Source of the DNA: Agreia pratensis
GTDB lineage: Bacteria; Actinomycetota; Actinomycetes; Actinomycetales; Microbacteriaceae
Assembly: GCF_900177685.1 (NCBI RefSeq)
Contig: NZ_FXAY01000005.1
Span: forward strand, 1 to 64,000
Direction of reading: 5' to 3'
DNA length: 64,000 bases
Program-made: the position numbers and the translations under genes
In this document: positions 40,388 to 48,886 of the stretch, piece after piece
Layout: each line of letters starts with the position of its first letter
Position numbering within the stretch: the stretch's first letter is position 1
Notes under the pieces: generated by a model
What the model was told of the DNA's origin: nothing
Seen by the model: only the letters and a program-made list of their open reading frames with translations
Databases searched by the model: none

Positions 40388-41044
40388 ATGGTGAGCAACG
40401 TCATCCCCTTCTCACAAGCGCTGCGCGAGCGCACCTGGACAAGCCACAGCGAGAGCGAGGGCGCCAACTTCATGGGCGACCTGATGAGCGGAAAGGGCAC
40501 CCGAGACGACTACATCGCGCTCGTCGCGCAGCACTTCTTCATCTACGAGGCGATAGAAGCCGCCGCCGACCGCATGAAGAACGACCCGGTCGCCGCGCCC
40601 TTCATCACCTCGAAGCTCACCCGCCTCCCCGCCATCGAAGAGGACCTTCGCTTCTTGATCGGCGAAGACTGGCGCGAGCAGATCACTCCCCTGCCGACGA
40701 CCGCGCGCTACGTGGCCCGCATCAACGAGGTGGCCGCGACCTGGAACGGCGGCTTCGTCGCCCACCACTACACGCGCTACCTCGGTGACCTCTCGGGGGG
40801 CCAGATCATTCGCACTCTCATGCAGCGCCAGTTCGGCTTCGAGACCAATGGCGTGGGCTTCTACCTCTTCGGCGACATCGCCAAGCCGAAGGAGTTCAAA
40901 GAGACCTACCGCGCTCAGCTGGATGCGACGGGCTGGGACGACGCCGAGCGCGACCGCGTGATCGACGAGGTCCTGGTGGCGTACCGCTTCAACACCGAGC
41001 TGTTCGTCGATCTGGCCAACGCCAAGGCGACCGCGGCCGCCTGA
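40388..41044 (+). CDS. hmuO: Heme oxygenase (biliverdin-producing)
   Basis: 218 residues, normal for HmuO. The proximal heme ligand is H20 in TSHSESEGANFM, the distal helix has GDLSGGQI at 133-140, and the helical block VAHHYTRYLGD precedes it. It opens the heme ring to biliverdin, CO and iron, releasing iron in the cytoplasm. The DtxR/IdeR-like box upstream predicts expression when iron is scarce. No heme uptake gene is next to it, so heme import is encoded elsewhere. Confidence 0.95.
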   Translation: MVSNVIPFSQALRERTWTSHSESEGANFMGDLMSGKGTRDDYIALVAQHFFIYEAIEAAADRMKNDPVAAPFITSKLTRLPAIEEDLRFLIGEDWREQITPLPTTARYVARINEVAATWNGGFVAHHYTRYLGDLSGGQIIRTLMQRQFGFETNGVGFYLFGDIAKPKEFKETYRAQLDATGWDDAERDRVIDEVLVAYRFNTELFVDLANAKATAAA

Positions 41045-41121
41045 CGCCGCTGCCCGCAAGACTGTCGGCCACCGAATGACGGCCGAGACACGAAAGACTT
41101 GGACTGAGCAGACGACCCGCC

Positions 41122-41127
41122 TAAGCT
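41122..41127 (+). promoter_or_regulatory. -10 box of the 41134 gene
   Basis: TAAGCT, six bases before GTG 41134. Confidence 0.5.
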
Positions 41128-41133
41128 CACTTC

Positions 41134-41574
41134 GTGACTGACGCCTATGGTCTTGATTCGAATACACTTCCACGCGTATTCAACCCTCCGCCCGGGTGGA
41201 ACGAGGTGCTCGTCTCGTGGCAGGCCAAGAACATCGGTTGGCAGCCTCCCACCGCCGACTGGATCCCTCCCGGAGTGCCGGACGCTCGACCCGCACCAGC
41301 CGGATGGCAATTCTGGGTTCCGAACCCGATCCTTCTCGCCGCAGCGACGAAAACGCTCACGAAAAAAGCGCTCGTGACCATGGGAGTCGGGGCGGCCATG
41401 TTTCTCTTCGGCATCATCGCGACGATCGTCGATGAATCCATGGCGTCGAGCGGAGGAAGATTCTTCGTGTTCACGGGCCTCATCCTCGTCGGACTCCTCC
41501 GCATCATCATGGGGATCGTCAGACTGGTGCGAGCGCCCCTCATGGCCAAAAGGTCCCTCTCCACATTCCGGTAG
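41134..41574 (+). CDS. Small membrane protein with PPPGW motif
   Basis: 146 residues. The N-terminal 65 are Pro/Trp-rich (FNPPPGWNEVLVSW, PAPAGWQFWVP), a style common in actinobacterial membrane proteins with DUF2510-like tryptophan motifs. Two membrane helices follow (ALVTMGVGAAMFLFGIIATI and FFVFTGLILVGLLRIIMGIV). No function can be given. Confidence 0.65.
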   Translation: MTDAYGLDSNTLPRVFNPPPGWNEVLVSWQAKNIGWQPPTADWIPPGVPDARPAPAGWQFWVPNPILLAAATKTLTKKALVTMGVGAAMFLFGIIATIVDESMASSGGRFFVFTGLILVGLLRIIMGIVRLVRAPLMAKRSLSTFR

Positions 41575-41603
41575 CTCTCGCGCCGTTTGCGTTCGGGTCA
41601 GAG

Positions 41604-41648
41604 TGACACTAAGCTGATTCCAGCACTTAGAGTCATCGTCACCCTAAG
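41604..41648 (+). promoter_or_regulatory. Putative NrtR operator and promoter
   Basis: TGACACTAAG (41604-41613) and CTTAGAGTCA (41626-41635) form an inverted repeat matching at 9 of 10 positions; TCACCCTAAG (41639-41648) is a third copy in direct orientation. TAGAGT (41628-41633) is a likely -10 within the second arm. The arrangement suits autoregulation by NrtR. Confidence 0.6.
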
Positions 41649-41668
41649 TCACTCACGAACGGCACGGC

Positions 41669-42346
41669 ATGAGCCAGCAACAGGCGGTCCTCGCGGTATC
41701 CACCGTGATCTTCGCCCTGCGCTCCGACCCGACCACAGGAATCAGCACCGTGTGGATCCCGGTCGTCCGACGCATCCGGGAACCCCACGAGGGTCGATGG
41801 GCGCTGCCGGGCGGCCCACTCAGAGTCGATGACGACCTCGAGGAGGCGGCCCGCAGTCACCTTCTCGAGACCACCGGTCTCACCCCGAAGTACCTCGAGC
41901 AGCTCTACGCATTCGGCAAGGTCGGTCGCTCCCCCGGCCCCCGGGTCGTCTCGATCGTCTACTGGGCGCTCGTCGAGAGCGACGAGGCCGCGCGTGCGAC
42001 CGTGGGCGAGAACGTGACCTGGCTGTCGACCGACGAGCTGCCCGAGCTGGCCTTCGATCACAATCTGATCGTCGACTACGCCCTCTGGCGGCTGCGCACC
42101 AAGATGGAGTACTCCCGCATCGCGCACGCCTTTCTCGGCGACACGTTCACCCTCGCCCAGCTGCGAGAGGTGCACGAGGCCGTCAGGCAGAAACCCCTCG
42201 ACCCGGCGAATTTCCGCCGCACGATCGAGTCGAGCAAGACGGTCGTGCCCACGGGCGAATTCGTCACCGGCGCGAGGCATCGCCCCGCTCGCCTCTACCG
42301 CTACGACGGGTCGATCGACCTCGCCGACAGCGGCCCCCTCCAGTAG
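41669..42346 (+). CDS. nrtR: NrtR-type Nudix-domain transcriptional regulator of NAD synthesis
   Basis: 225 residues. The N-terminal Nudix fold (about 8-145) has a degenerate box (GGPLRVDDDLEEAARSHL), lacking the catalytic REUxEE residues, as in NrtR sensors that bind ADP-ribose without hydrolysing it. The C-terminal 80 residues form the winged HTH (DTFTLAQLREVHEAVRQKPL, then NFRRTIESSKTVVPTGE). It lies directly upstream of nadA-nadB-nadC, its usual targets. Operator-like repeats precede the gene. Confidence 0.88.
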   Translation: MSQQQAVLAVSTVIFALRSDPTTGISTVWIPVVRRIREPHEGRWALPGGPLRVDDDLEEAARSHLLETTGLTPKYLEQLYAFGKVGRSPGPRVVSIVYWALVESDEAARATVGENVTWLSTDELPELAFDHNLIVDYALWRLRTKMEYSRIAHAFLGDTFTLAQLREVHEAVRQKPLDPANFRRTIESSKTVVPTGEFVTGARHRPARLYRYDGSIDLADSGPLQ

Positions 42347-42361
42347 AAGACGCCGTTCCCC

Positions 42362-42412
42362 GAGCCTGTCGAGGGGGAACGGTGAACCCGCTTCGACAGG
42401 CTCAGCGAACGA
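42362..42412. repeat. Dispersed palindromic repeat upstream of nadA
   Basis: GAGCCTGTCGA (42362-42372) pairs perfectly with TCGACAGGCTC (42393-42403). The CTTCGACAGGCTCAGCGAAC word is common between genes of many actinobacteria. It occupies most of the 77 bases between nrtR and nadA. Confidence 0.7.
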
Positions 42413-42423
42413 AGAAGACCACC

Positions 42424-43740
42424 ATGACATCCGTCGACACCACCATCCAGCTCCTGACCCGCGAACAGGCAGCCGGCTCCGCAGCGAACAGCACCTGCAC
42501 GCCCGAACTCGCCCTGCAGCCTTGGGCATTCGATGCGGGCGTTCCGAACTACGGGCCCGGCGCATCCATGACCGACGTCATCCCCACCGGGTCGCCCGTA
42601 CAGGGCCGCCTGCCCGTCGAGTACACGACCGCGAGCGCCGACGAACTGGATGCGCGCATCCGGGCCGCGAAGGCGACGCTCGGCGAGCGGGTGGTCGTGC
42701 TGGGCCACTTCTACCAGCGTGACGAGGTCGTGCAGTACGCCGACTTCGTGGGCGACTCCTTTCAGCTGGCCAACGCCGCCAAGGCCAAGCCCGATGCCGA
42801 GGCCATCGTCTTCTGCGGCGTGCACTTCATGGCCGAGACGGCCGACATCCTGTCGCAGCCCTCGCAAGCGGTCATCCTGCCGAACCTCGCCGCCGGCTGC
42901 TCGATGGCCGACATGGCCGACATCGACTCGGTCGAAGAGGCGTGGGCGCAGCTCACCGAGATCTACGGCACGGCGCCGGATGCCGATGGCCGGGTTCCCG
43001 TGATTCCGGTCACCTACATGAACAGCTCGGCCGCGCTCAAGGCGTTCTGCGGTCGCAACGGCGGAATCGTGTGCACCTCGTCGAACGCGGCCACGGTGCT
43101 GGAGTGGGCGTTCGAGCGTGGGCAGCGGGTGTTGTTCTTTCCCGACCAGCACCTCGGTCGCAACACAGCAAAAGCGATGGGCATCCCTATCGAGCTCATG
43201 CCGATGTGGAACCCGCGCAAGCCGCTCGGCGGCAACTCGTCCGACGAGCTCGTCGACGCGAAGGTCGTGCTGTGGCACGGCTTCTGCTCTGTGCACAAGC
43301 GCTTCACGCCCGCGCAGATCACGAAGGCACGCGCCGAGCACCCCGGCGTTCAGGTGATCGTGCACCCCGAGTGCCCGATGGCCGTCGTCGACGCGGCTGA
43401 TTCTGCCGGCTCGACCGACTTCATCGTCAAAGCGATCCAGGCCGCTCCCGCCGGATCGACCTTCGCCATCGGAACCGAGATCAACCTCGTGAACCGCCTG
43501 GCCGCCGAGTACCCGCAGCACACGATCTTCTGCCTCGACGACGTGATCTGCCCGTGCTCCACGATGTACCGCATCCACCCGGGCTACCTCGCCTGGGTAC
43601 TCGAAGGCCTCGTCGACGGGGTCGTGCACAATCGCATCCAGGTTGCAGCAGAGGTGATCGCCGACTCGACCGTGGCTCTCGAACGGATGCTCGCGGCCCG
43701 GCCGCCCGCATCGACACCTGTTGCCGACACGGTGCGCTGA
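42424..43740 (+). CDS. nadA: Quinolinate synthase A
   Basis: 438 residues. It condenses iminoaspartate with dihydroxyacetone phosphate to quinolinate using a 4Fe-4S cluster. Ligand cysteines are C159 (AAGCSMADMAD), C317 (HPECPMAV) and one of C376/C378 (CPCSTM). The active-site segments GHFYQRDEVVQYADFVGDSF and DQHLGRNTA are intact. The 80-residue N-terminal extension before GHFYQRD is usual in the longer actinobacterial form. ATG 42424 is followed by nadB after one base, so the three nad genes are one operon. Confidence 0.95.
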   Translation: MTSVDTTIQLLTREQAAGSAANSTCTPELALQPWAFDAGVPNYGPGASMTDVIPTGSPVQGRLPVEYTTASADELDARIRAAKATLGERVVVLGHFYQRDEVVQYADFVGDSFQLANAAKAKPDAEAIVFCGVHFMAETADILSQPSQAVILPNLAAGCSMADMADIDSVEEAWAQLTEIYGTAPDADGRVPVIPVTYMNSSAALKAFCGRNGGIVCTSSNAATVLEWAFERGQRVLFFPDQHLGRNTAKAMGIPIELMPMWNPRKPLGGNSSDELVDAKVVLWHGFCSVHKRFTPAQITKARAEHPGVQVIVHPECPMAVVDAADSAGSTDFIVKAIQAAPAGSTFAIGTEINLVNRLAAEYPQHTIFCLDDVICPCSTMYRIHPGYLAWVLEGLVDGVVHNRIQVAAEVIADSTVALERMLAARPPASTPVADTVR

Positions 43741-43741
43741 C

Positions 43742-45409
43742 ATGGCACGCGTGATCATCGTGGGCAGCGGCATCGCCGGGCTGGCCACCGCCCTGCACGC
43801 CACGCGGCAGCACGGGCACGAGGTGACTCTCGTAACGAAGGGCGAGCTCGCCGAGAGCAACACCCGCTATGCGCAGGGCGGCATCGCGGCCGCGACCGCG
43901 CTCGACGACAGCGCCACCCTGCACGCCGAGGACACGATCAGGGCGGGCGCGGGGCTGACCGACGAGACGGCCGCGCGCGTGCTGGCCGACGAGGGAGCGG
44001 CGGCCATCCAGAGCCTGATCGAATGGGGCGTGCTGTTCGACCACCGGCCGGGCAGCTCCGAACCCGATCGCGCGCTCGAGGCGGCACACTCACGGCCCCG
44101 AGTGCTTCACGCCGGCGGCGACGCGACGGGAGCTGCGATCGAGACTGCACTGGTGACGGCGGTGCGAGCGAGCGGGGTCGCCATCCGCGAGCACACGATG
44201 CTGACCGACCTCGTGCTCGCCGACGCGCGGGTCGTCGGCATCGAGGTACTGCGGGCTGACGGCGGGCGCGAGGTGCTGTTCGCCGACGCCGTGGTGCTCG
44301 CCACCGGAGGCGCCGGGCAGCTCTATTCGCACACGACCAATCCTGCGATCGCCACGGGCGACGGGCTGGCTGCAGCGCTGCGTGCGGGCGTGGCCACCGC
44401 CGATCTGGAGTTCTACCAGTTTCACCCGACCACGCTCGCGGCTCCCGGCAACTTCCTGGTCTCCGAGGCCGTGCGCGGCGAGGGCGCCGTTCTTCGCAAC
44501 AAGCGCGGCGAGCGCTTTATGCTCGGCGTGCACCCCGACGCCGAGCTCGCTCCGCGCGATGTCGTCGCCCGAGCGATCGCCGCCGAGATGGCGAAGCAGA
44601 ATGGCGATCCTGTGACTCTGGATGCCCGGGGCATCGGCCGAGACACGCTCGCCGCCCGCTTTCCCACGATCATGGCGGCGTGCGCGGCAGCCGGCTTCGA
44701 CCTTGCCGGCGGACTCGTGCCGGTTGTTCCGGCAGCGCACTATTACATGGGTGGAATCGCGACCGATCTAGACGGCCGCACCTCGCACGCCGGGCTCTTC
44801 GCTGTGGGCGAGGCGGCGTGCACCGGAGTTCACGGGGCCAACCGTCTGGCCTCGAACAGTCTGCTCGAGGGTGCTGTCTTCGCGCGGCGCGTGGCGGCTG
44901 CACTGGGTGGTCTCGATACGGCCGCGGGCGGCCTACTCGACCAGCGAGAAGTCGACAGCCATCTGCGCCGGTCGAGTAGCCGCGCGACGAAGGAGCCGGC
45001 GTATCGAGACCACCCGCGAGTCGGTCTCGGTACGGCCGCGGGCGGCCTACTCGACCAGCGCAGCGAGCTGCAGGCGCTCATGTGGAGCTATGCCGGATTG
45101 ACTCGTTCCGGCGCGGGGCTTGCCGCGGCCGCAGCCCGCCTGCGGGTCTGGTCCGAGGCATCCACAACACCCACCGACGACCGGCAGCAGATCGAGACCG
45201 CGAATCTGCTCGTCGTTGCGCGGGCGCTCATCGATGCGGCGCAGGCTCGGCGCGAGTCGCGTGGCGCCCACGCCCGCAGCGATTTCGCTCAGACCGACGC
45301 GTCGGCTGACCGTGAGCCGTCTCGACGAATCTCACGCGCGACAGACGCGAACGCATCCGGCGGTGCCTCACCCGACACCGCACCCACGCTTCAGACCCAA
45401 GGACACTGA
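43742..45409 (+). CDS. nadB: L-aspartate oxidase carrying an in-frame repeat insertion
   Basis: 555 residues. It oxidises L-aspartate to iminoaspartate with FAD and passes it to NadA. FAD motif VGSGIAGLATA near 7-17, RYAQGGIAAA near 42, the AHSRPRVLHAGGDATG block near 119, GVHGANRLASNSLLEG near 364, and RRESRGAHARSDFAQT near 503. Residues about 388-440 are encoded by three units of the dispersed REP-like repeat; they add about 40 residues (TAAGGLLDQRE, SSSRATKEPAYRDHPR) at the junction to the C-terminal helical domain without breaking the frame. The C-terminal 45 residues are a disordered tail. The rest looks intact, so activity is expected. Confidence 0.92.
   Translation: MARVIIVGSGIAGLATALHATRQHGHEVTLVTKGELAESNTRYAQGGIAAATALDDSATLHAEDTIRAGAGLTDETAARVLADEGAAAIQSLIEWGVLFDHRPGSSEPDRALEAAHSRPRVLHAGGDATGAAIETALVTAVRASGVAIREHTMLTDLVLADARVVGIEVLRADGGREVLFADAVVLATGGAGQLYSHTTNPAIATGDGLAAALRAGVATADLEFYQFHPTTLAAPGNFLVSEAVRGEGAVLRNKRGERFMLGVHPDAELAPRDVVARAIAAEMAKQNGDPVTLDARGIGRDTLAARFPTIMAACAAAGFDLAGGLVPVVPAAHYYMGGIATDLDGRTSHAGLFAVGEAACTGVHGANRLASNSLLEGAVFARRVAAALGGLDTAAGGLLDQREVDSHLRRSSSRATKEPAYRDHPRVGLGTAAGGLLDQRSELQALMWSYAGLTRSGAGLAAAAARLRVWSEASTTPTDDRQQIETANLLVVARALIDAAQARRESRGAHARSDFAQTDASADREPSRRISRATDANASGGASPDTAPTLQTQGH
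44906..45060. repeat. REP-like repeat cluster inside nadB
   Basis: Direct unit 44908-44946 (GGTCTCGATACG to CTACTCGACCAGCG), inverted unit 44970-45011 and direct unit 45023-45060. These match the noncoding units at 501-626 in order and sequence. All three are read in frame. Confidence 0.85.
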
Positions 45410-45410
45410 C

Positions 45411-46268
45411 ATGCTGCTCACACCCCAGGCGATCGACCGCGTGGTCATCGCCGCTCTCGCCGAGGACGCCCCGTGGGGCGACGCGACCTCAGACGCGTTC
45501 CTTCCCGATGGTGCTACCGCCAGCGCTCAACTGGTCGCGCGCGAGGCGGGGGTTCTCTCGGGCGGCGAGGTCTTCTCGAGAACGATGTTCCAGGCCGACG
45601 AGTCGATCACCACCGCGGTTCTGCAGGGCGACGGCGAACACTTCGAAGCCGGCGCGGTGCTCGCCACCGTTTCTGGCCCAGCGCGCGGAGTTCTGCTCGG
45701 CGAGCGCGTCGCCCTCAACCTCGTGCAGCGCATGAGCGGCATCGCCACCGTCACCGCGCGCTACGTCGAGGCCGTCGCGGGCACCCGAGCCCGCATCGTC
45801 GACACGCGCAAGACGACTCCGGGGCTTCGCGCCCTCGAGCGGCATGCCGTGCGCAGCGGCGGGGGCGGCAACCACCGCTTCTCGTTGAGCGACGCCGTGC
45901 TCGCGAAAGACAATCACCTGGCGGTGCTCACGGCATCCGGCATCTCGCTCACCGACGCGATCATTCGCGCCCGAGCCCGCATCTCGCACACCACCCACCT
46001 CGAGGTCGAGGTCGACCGCCTCGACCAGATCGAACCCGTGCTCGCGGGCGGGGTCGACACGATCATGCTCGACAACTTCTCGCTCGACGAGCTGCGTGAG
46101 GGAATCGCGATCGTGGCCGGGCGCGCGCTTGTCGAGGCGAGCGGAGGAGTGAACCTCGACACCGTGCGGGCGATCGCCGAGACGGGAGTCGACATCATCT
46201 CGGTCGGCGCGCTCACCCACAGCGCACGCGCTCTCGATCTGGGCCTCGACCTCTCTATCGAGGCGTGA
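45411..46268 (+). CDS. nadC: Nicotinate-nucleotide pyrophosphorylase (quinolinate phosphoribosyltransferase)
   Basis: 285 residues, standard length. It converts quinolinate and PRPP to nicotinate mononucleotide, CO2 and pyrophosphate. EDAPWGDATSDAF near 17, LVAREAGVLSGG near 44, NLVQRMSGIATVT with the conserved RMSGIAT, DTRKTTPGLRALERHAVRSG GG (GGGGNHRFSLSDAV follows) and IMLDNFSLDELR near 221 are all conserved, as is EASGGVNLDTVR near 245. It starts one base after the nadB stop. Confidence 0.96.
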   Translation: MLLTPQAIDRVVIAALAEDAPWGDATSDAFLPDGATASAQLVAREAGVLSGGEVFSRTMFQADESITTAVLQGDGEHFEAGAVLATVSGPARGVLLGERVALNLVQRMSGIATVTARYVEAVAGTRARIVDTRKTTPGLRALERHAVRSGGGGNHRFSLSDAVLAKDNHLAVLTASGISLTDAIIRARARISHTTHLEVEVDRLDQIEPVLAGGVDTIMLDNFSLDELREGIAIVAGRALVEASGGVNLDTVRAIAETGVDIISVGALTHSARALDLGLDLSIEA

Positions 46269-46287
46269 GCGAGCCCCGATGAGCGCC

Positions 46288-46340
46288 AGCAGGTACCGCT
46301 ACAGACACTATGTACCGGCACACCGGTCACTACTGTCCGC
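46288..46340. repeat. Palindromic element of the GTACCGG family, copy 1
   Basis: CAGCAGGTACCG, then ACAGACA, GTACCGGCACACCGGT and TGTCCGC. Shares its outline with 60580-60634 and 63316-63359. Located between nadC and the cysteine desulfurase gene. Confidence 0.6.
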
Positions 46341-46364
46341 AACGGCGACAACTGCGGTGACCGC

Positions 46365-47504
46365 GTGATCTACCTCGACCATGCGGCCAGCTCGCCCGTC
46401 AGGCCCGAAGTGCTGCAGGCGATGTGGCCGTACCTCACGGGAGAGTTCGGCAATCCGTCGAGCCATCATGCCCTGGGCGACTCCGCCTCTCGCGCTCTGG
46501 CCGACGCCCGCGCTCGCCTCGCGGGCTGGTTCGGCGCGCGCCCGAGCGAGGTGACCTTCACCTCGGGCGGCACCGAGGCCATCAACCTCGCCGTCAAGGG
46601 CATCGCACTCGGCCAGCCCCGGGGGCGCCACATCGTGACGACCCCGATCGAGCACGAGGCCACGCTCGAGTCGGTCGACTTTCTGCGCCGCGTGCACGGT
46701 TTCGAGGTCTCGTTCGTGCCGGTGGATGCCGCGGGTCGCGTCGATCTCGCCGCTCTCGCCGGCCTGCTGCGCGACGACACCACACTCGTGAGCGTGATGG
46801 CGGCGAACAACGAGATCGGCACCGTGCAAGACACAGCAGCAATCGGCGCACTGGCGCACCAAGCCGGCACCGTCATGCACGTCGACGCCGTGCAGGCCGC
46901 CGGCTGGCTCGACGTGAGTCTGGATGCGCTCGGTGCCGACGCCGTGTCGATCTCGGGTCACAAAGTGGGTGCGCCGAAGGGCGTGGGCGCTCTGGCCGCG
47001 CGCTCCCGCTTGGTTCTCGAGCCGCTCCTGCACGGCGGCGGGCAGGAGCGCGGGCGGCGGTCGGGCACCGAGAACGTGGCCGCGGCGGTGGGGCTCGGCC
47101 TTGCGGCGGAGCTGTCCGCGGACGGCCGCACCGAAGCATCCGAACGGGTCGCCACGCTGCGCGACGACCTCATCGCTCGAATCGAGGCGGCGCTCCCCGC
47201 GGCGAGGCTGACCGGGTCACGCGAGCAGAGACTGCCGTCGATCGCGTCGTTCCTGTTTGTGGGAACGAGCGGCGAGGCAGTGCTCCTCGGGCTCGAGGAG
47301 CGCGGCATCGTCTCGTCGAGCGGCTCGGCATGCGCCGCCGGCAGCGATGAGCCGTCGCCCGTGCTGCTCGCGCTGGGCGTCGATCCGGTGGATGCGCAGA
47401 CCGCCGTTCGGTTCAGCCTGTCGACCGCGACGACCGCCGCCGACGTGGAGGCTGCCGCCGCCGCGACCGTCGAGGCCGTGCGCGCGCTGAGGCAGCTGCG
47501 CTGA
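46365..47504 (+). CDS. Cysteine desulfurase (IscS/NifS-like)
   Basis: 379 residues. PLP lysine K200 in SISGHKVGAPKG, H97 in PIEHEATLE, NNEIGTVQ near 148-155, and a C-terminal loop SSGSACAAGSDEPS with the catalytic cysteine near 327. The short loop and GHK are those of the IscS/NifS group rather than SufS. Position directly after nadABC fits supply of sulfur for the NadA cluster, as with the nadABC-nifS arrangement of other bacteria. GTG 46365 has no clear ribosome site. Confidence 0.92.
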   Translation: MIYLDHAASSPVRPEVLQAMWPYLTGEFGNPSSHHALGDSASRALADARARLAGWFGARPSEVTFTSGGTEAINLAVKGIALGQPRGRHIVTTPIEHEATLESVDFLRRVHGFEVSFVPVDAAGRVDLAALAGLLRDDTTLVSVMAANNEIGTVQDTAAIGALAHQAGTVMHVDAVQAAGWLDVSLDALGADAVSISGHKVGAPKGVGALAARSRLVLEPLLHGGGQERGRRSGTENVAAAVGLGLAAELSADGRTEASERVATLRDDLIARIEAALPAARLTGSREQRLPSIASFLFVGTSGEAVLLGLEERGIVSSSGSACAAGSDEPSPVLLALGVDPVDAQTAVRFSLSTATTAADVEAAAAATVEAVRALRQLR

Positions 47505-47523
47505 CGTTCGCCCGCGCGCATCC

Positions 47524-47561
47524 GGTCTCGATACGGCCGTGGCCGGCCTACCCACCGAGCG
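47524..47561. repeat. Degenerate REP-like unit
   Basis: GGTCTCGATACGGCC is followed by a diverged 3' half (GGCCTACCCACCGAGCG). Same family as the nadB units. Nothing else is seen in 47505-47678. Confidence 0.6.
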
Positions 47562-47678
47562 TCGCCGCTTTCCACGAGCTGCCGCTCTGACTCAGGAACG
47601 ACGAGGGTTCCGCGTGCGAGAAGCCGATGTTCGGGAGTTTTGTCCTGAATAGGAGCGCAGTCTGCGCCACAACCACGA

Positions 47679-47703
47679 GGCCCCCAGCGAAGTGCCGGGG
47701 GCC
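47679..47703. terminator. Hairpin after the LANSG-anchored gene
   Basis: GGCCCCC and GGGGGCC (47697-47703) pair over 7 bp with an 11-base loop, just beyond the stop of the minus-strand gene 47722-48753. Confidence 0.5.
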
Positions 47704-47721
47704 CCGTTCGGTCTTGCGATG

Positions 47722-48753
47722 TTACGCCGCGGTGCGACGGCGACGGATGGTCGGAACCAGCAGCGCGACGCCGAGCAGGGCGACGAGGGCTCCACCCGCG
47801 GCGATCGGAGCTGCGTCGATACCGCTGTTCGCGAGCTTCGGAGCCGGGGTCGGCGTGGTTTCTGGCGTCGGGACCGGAGGAGCGGGATCGATGATCGGGG
47901 GAGCAGCCACATCAGGACCCGGCACGAAGAGGAACGACGTCGTGTAGAAAGGTCCGTCGGCATCGGCTACCGTGCCCGACGAGACCGCACTGCCGGCCAG
48001 ATCGCTGAGGCTCACGCTCTCGAGGAGGGAGGTCGGCTCGCCGGAGTCGCCATCGCTGGAGTCGACCTGCATCCATAGAACTCCCGCGGTGTCGATCTGC
48101 AGCGAGAAGATACCGCGGAGACCGACACGGCCGACCGGCGTCGCGGATGCTGCCTTGACGTCGATCTGGAAGACGTATCCCCGAGGATTGACCGCATAGA
48201 ACAGGCCGGTTGCGGGATCGACCGAGAATCCGAGCAGGGCGGATGCGTTGGGCGCGGTGAACGTGCCGATCTTGGTCAGCGCAGCCTTGTCGAGGGCGAG
48301 CGAGTAGAGCGTGTCGTCTTGGATGGCATACGCCGCACCATCGTTTCCGATGGCCATCGAATCGATGCCGTTGCGTTCGCCGTTCAGCGTGAAGATACCG
48401 ACCGAAGTCGATTCTCCAGTCGTCAGATCGATCGTGCTGAGGATCGCCGGCTCCACACGCCGAGCCGAGTAGTAAGCGGTCGAGGTCACTGGATTCCAGG
48501 CGCCCTGCTCCGCACACTCGGCTTCCAATTCGGGGGCGCCGTCGCCCACTCGCTTCGCGACAGCCGTCGCGCCGTCGATGGAAGCGAGCGCGAGATCGAC
48601 AGAACACGAGATCGCGTACAGCGACGAACCGTTAGGAAGTGCGCGGCCGTCTGCCGCCGATGCTGGAGTGGCGACGACCCCGATCGACACGAGACCGACG
48701 GTGAACACCGCGATGCTTGCGGCCAGCCTTGCCCGAAGGCGCGATTTACGCAC
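47722..48753 (-). CDS. Wall-anchored propeller-like surface protein
   Basis: 343 residues from GTG 48753, which has AGGGGGA seven bases upstream. Signal peptide 1-34 (LRARLAASIAVFTVGLVSIG, cleavage after ASA). Residues 40-275 are repeats of a beta-propeller type, e.g. TAYYSARRVEPAILSTIDLT and LLGFSVDPATGLFYAVNPRG, with the YAV/YAI...ID pattern of YVTN/DUF4394-like blades. A Pro/Thr-rich spacer leads to LANSG (a variant of the LAxTG sortase motif), a helix and RRRRTAA. It is expected to be sortase-linked to the wall. Binding partner unknown. Confidence 0.78.
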   Translation of the reverse strand: MRKSRLRARLAASIAVFTVGLVSIGVVATPASAADGRALPNGSSLYAISCSVDLALASIDGATAVAKRVGDGAPELEAECAEQGAWNPVTSTAYYSARRVEPAILSTIDLTTGESTSVGIFTLNGERNGIDSMAIGNDGAAYAIQDDTLYSLALDKAALTKIGTFTAPNASALLGFSVDPATGLFYAVNPRGYVFQIDVKAASATPVGRVGLRGIFSLQIDTAGVLWMQVDSSDGDSGEPTSLLESVSLSDLAGSAVSSGTVADADGPFYTTSFLFVPGPDVAAPPIIDPAPPVPTPETTPTPAPKLANSGIDAAPIAAGGALVALLGVALLVPTIRRRRTAA

Positions 48754-48886
48754 TGGTGAATCCCCCTGAGTGATTTGACGACCCACGCAGAGGGGATCGA
48801 ACACAAAGTCTGCCATTCTAAGCAGATTCACAGACAGTATCAGAACATGACGATTCGTTCTATGTTTCGTCGACTCTTCTCGAGGC

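Noticed and set aside
43742-45409. nadB as a pseudogene because of the inserted repeats
   Set aside because: The frame stays open through all three units and motifs on both sides are intact, so it is called as a functional gene with an odd insertion.
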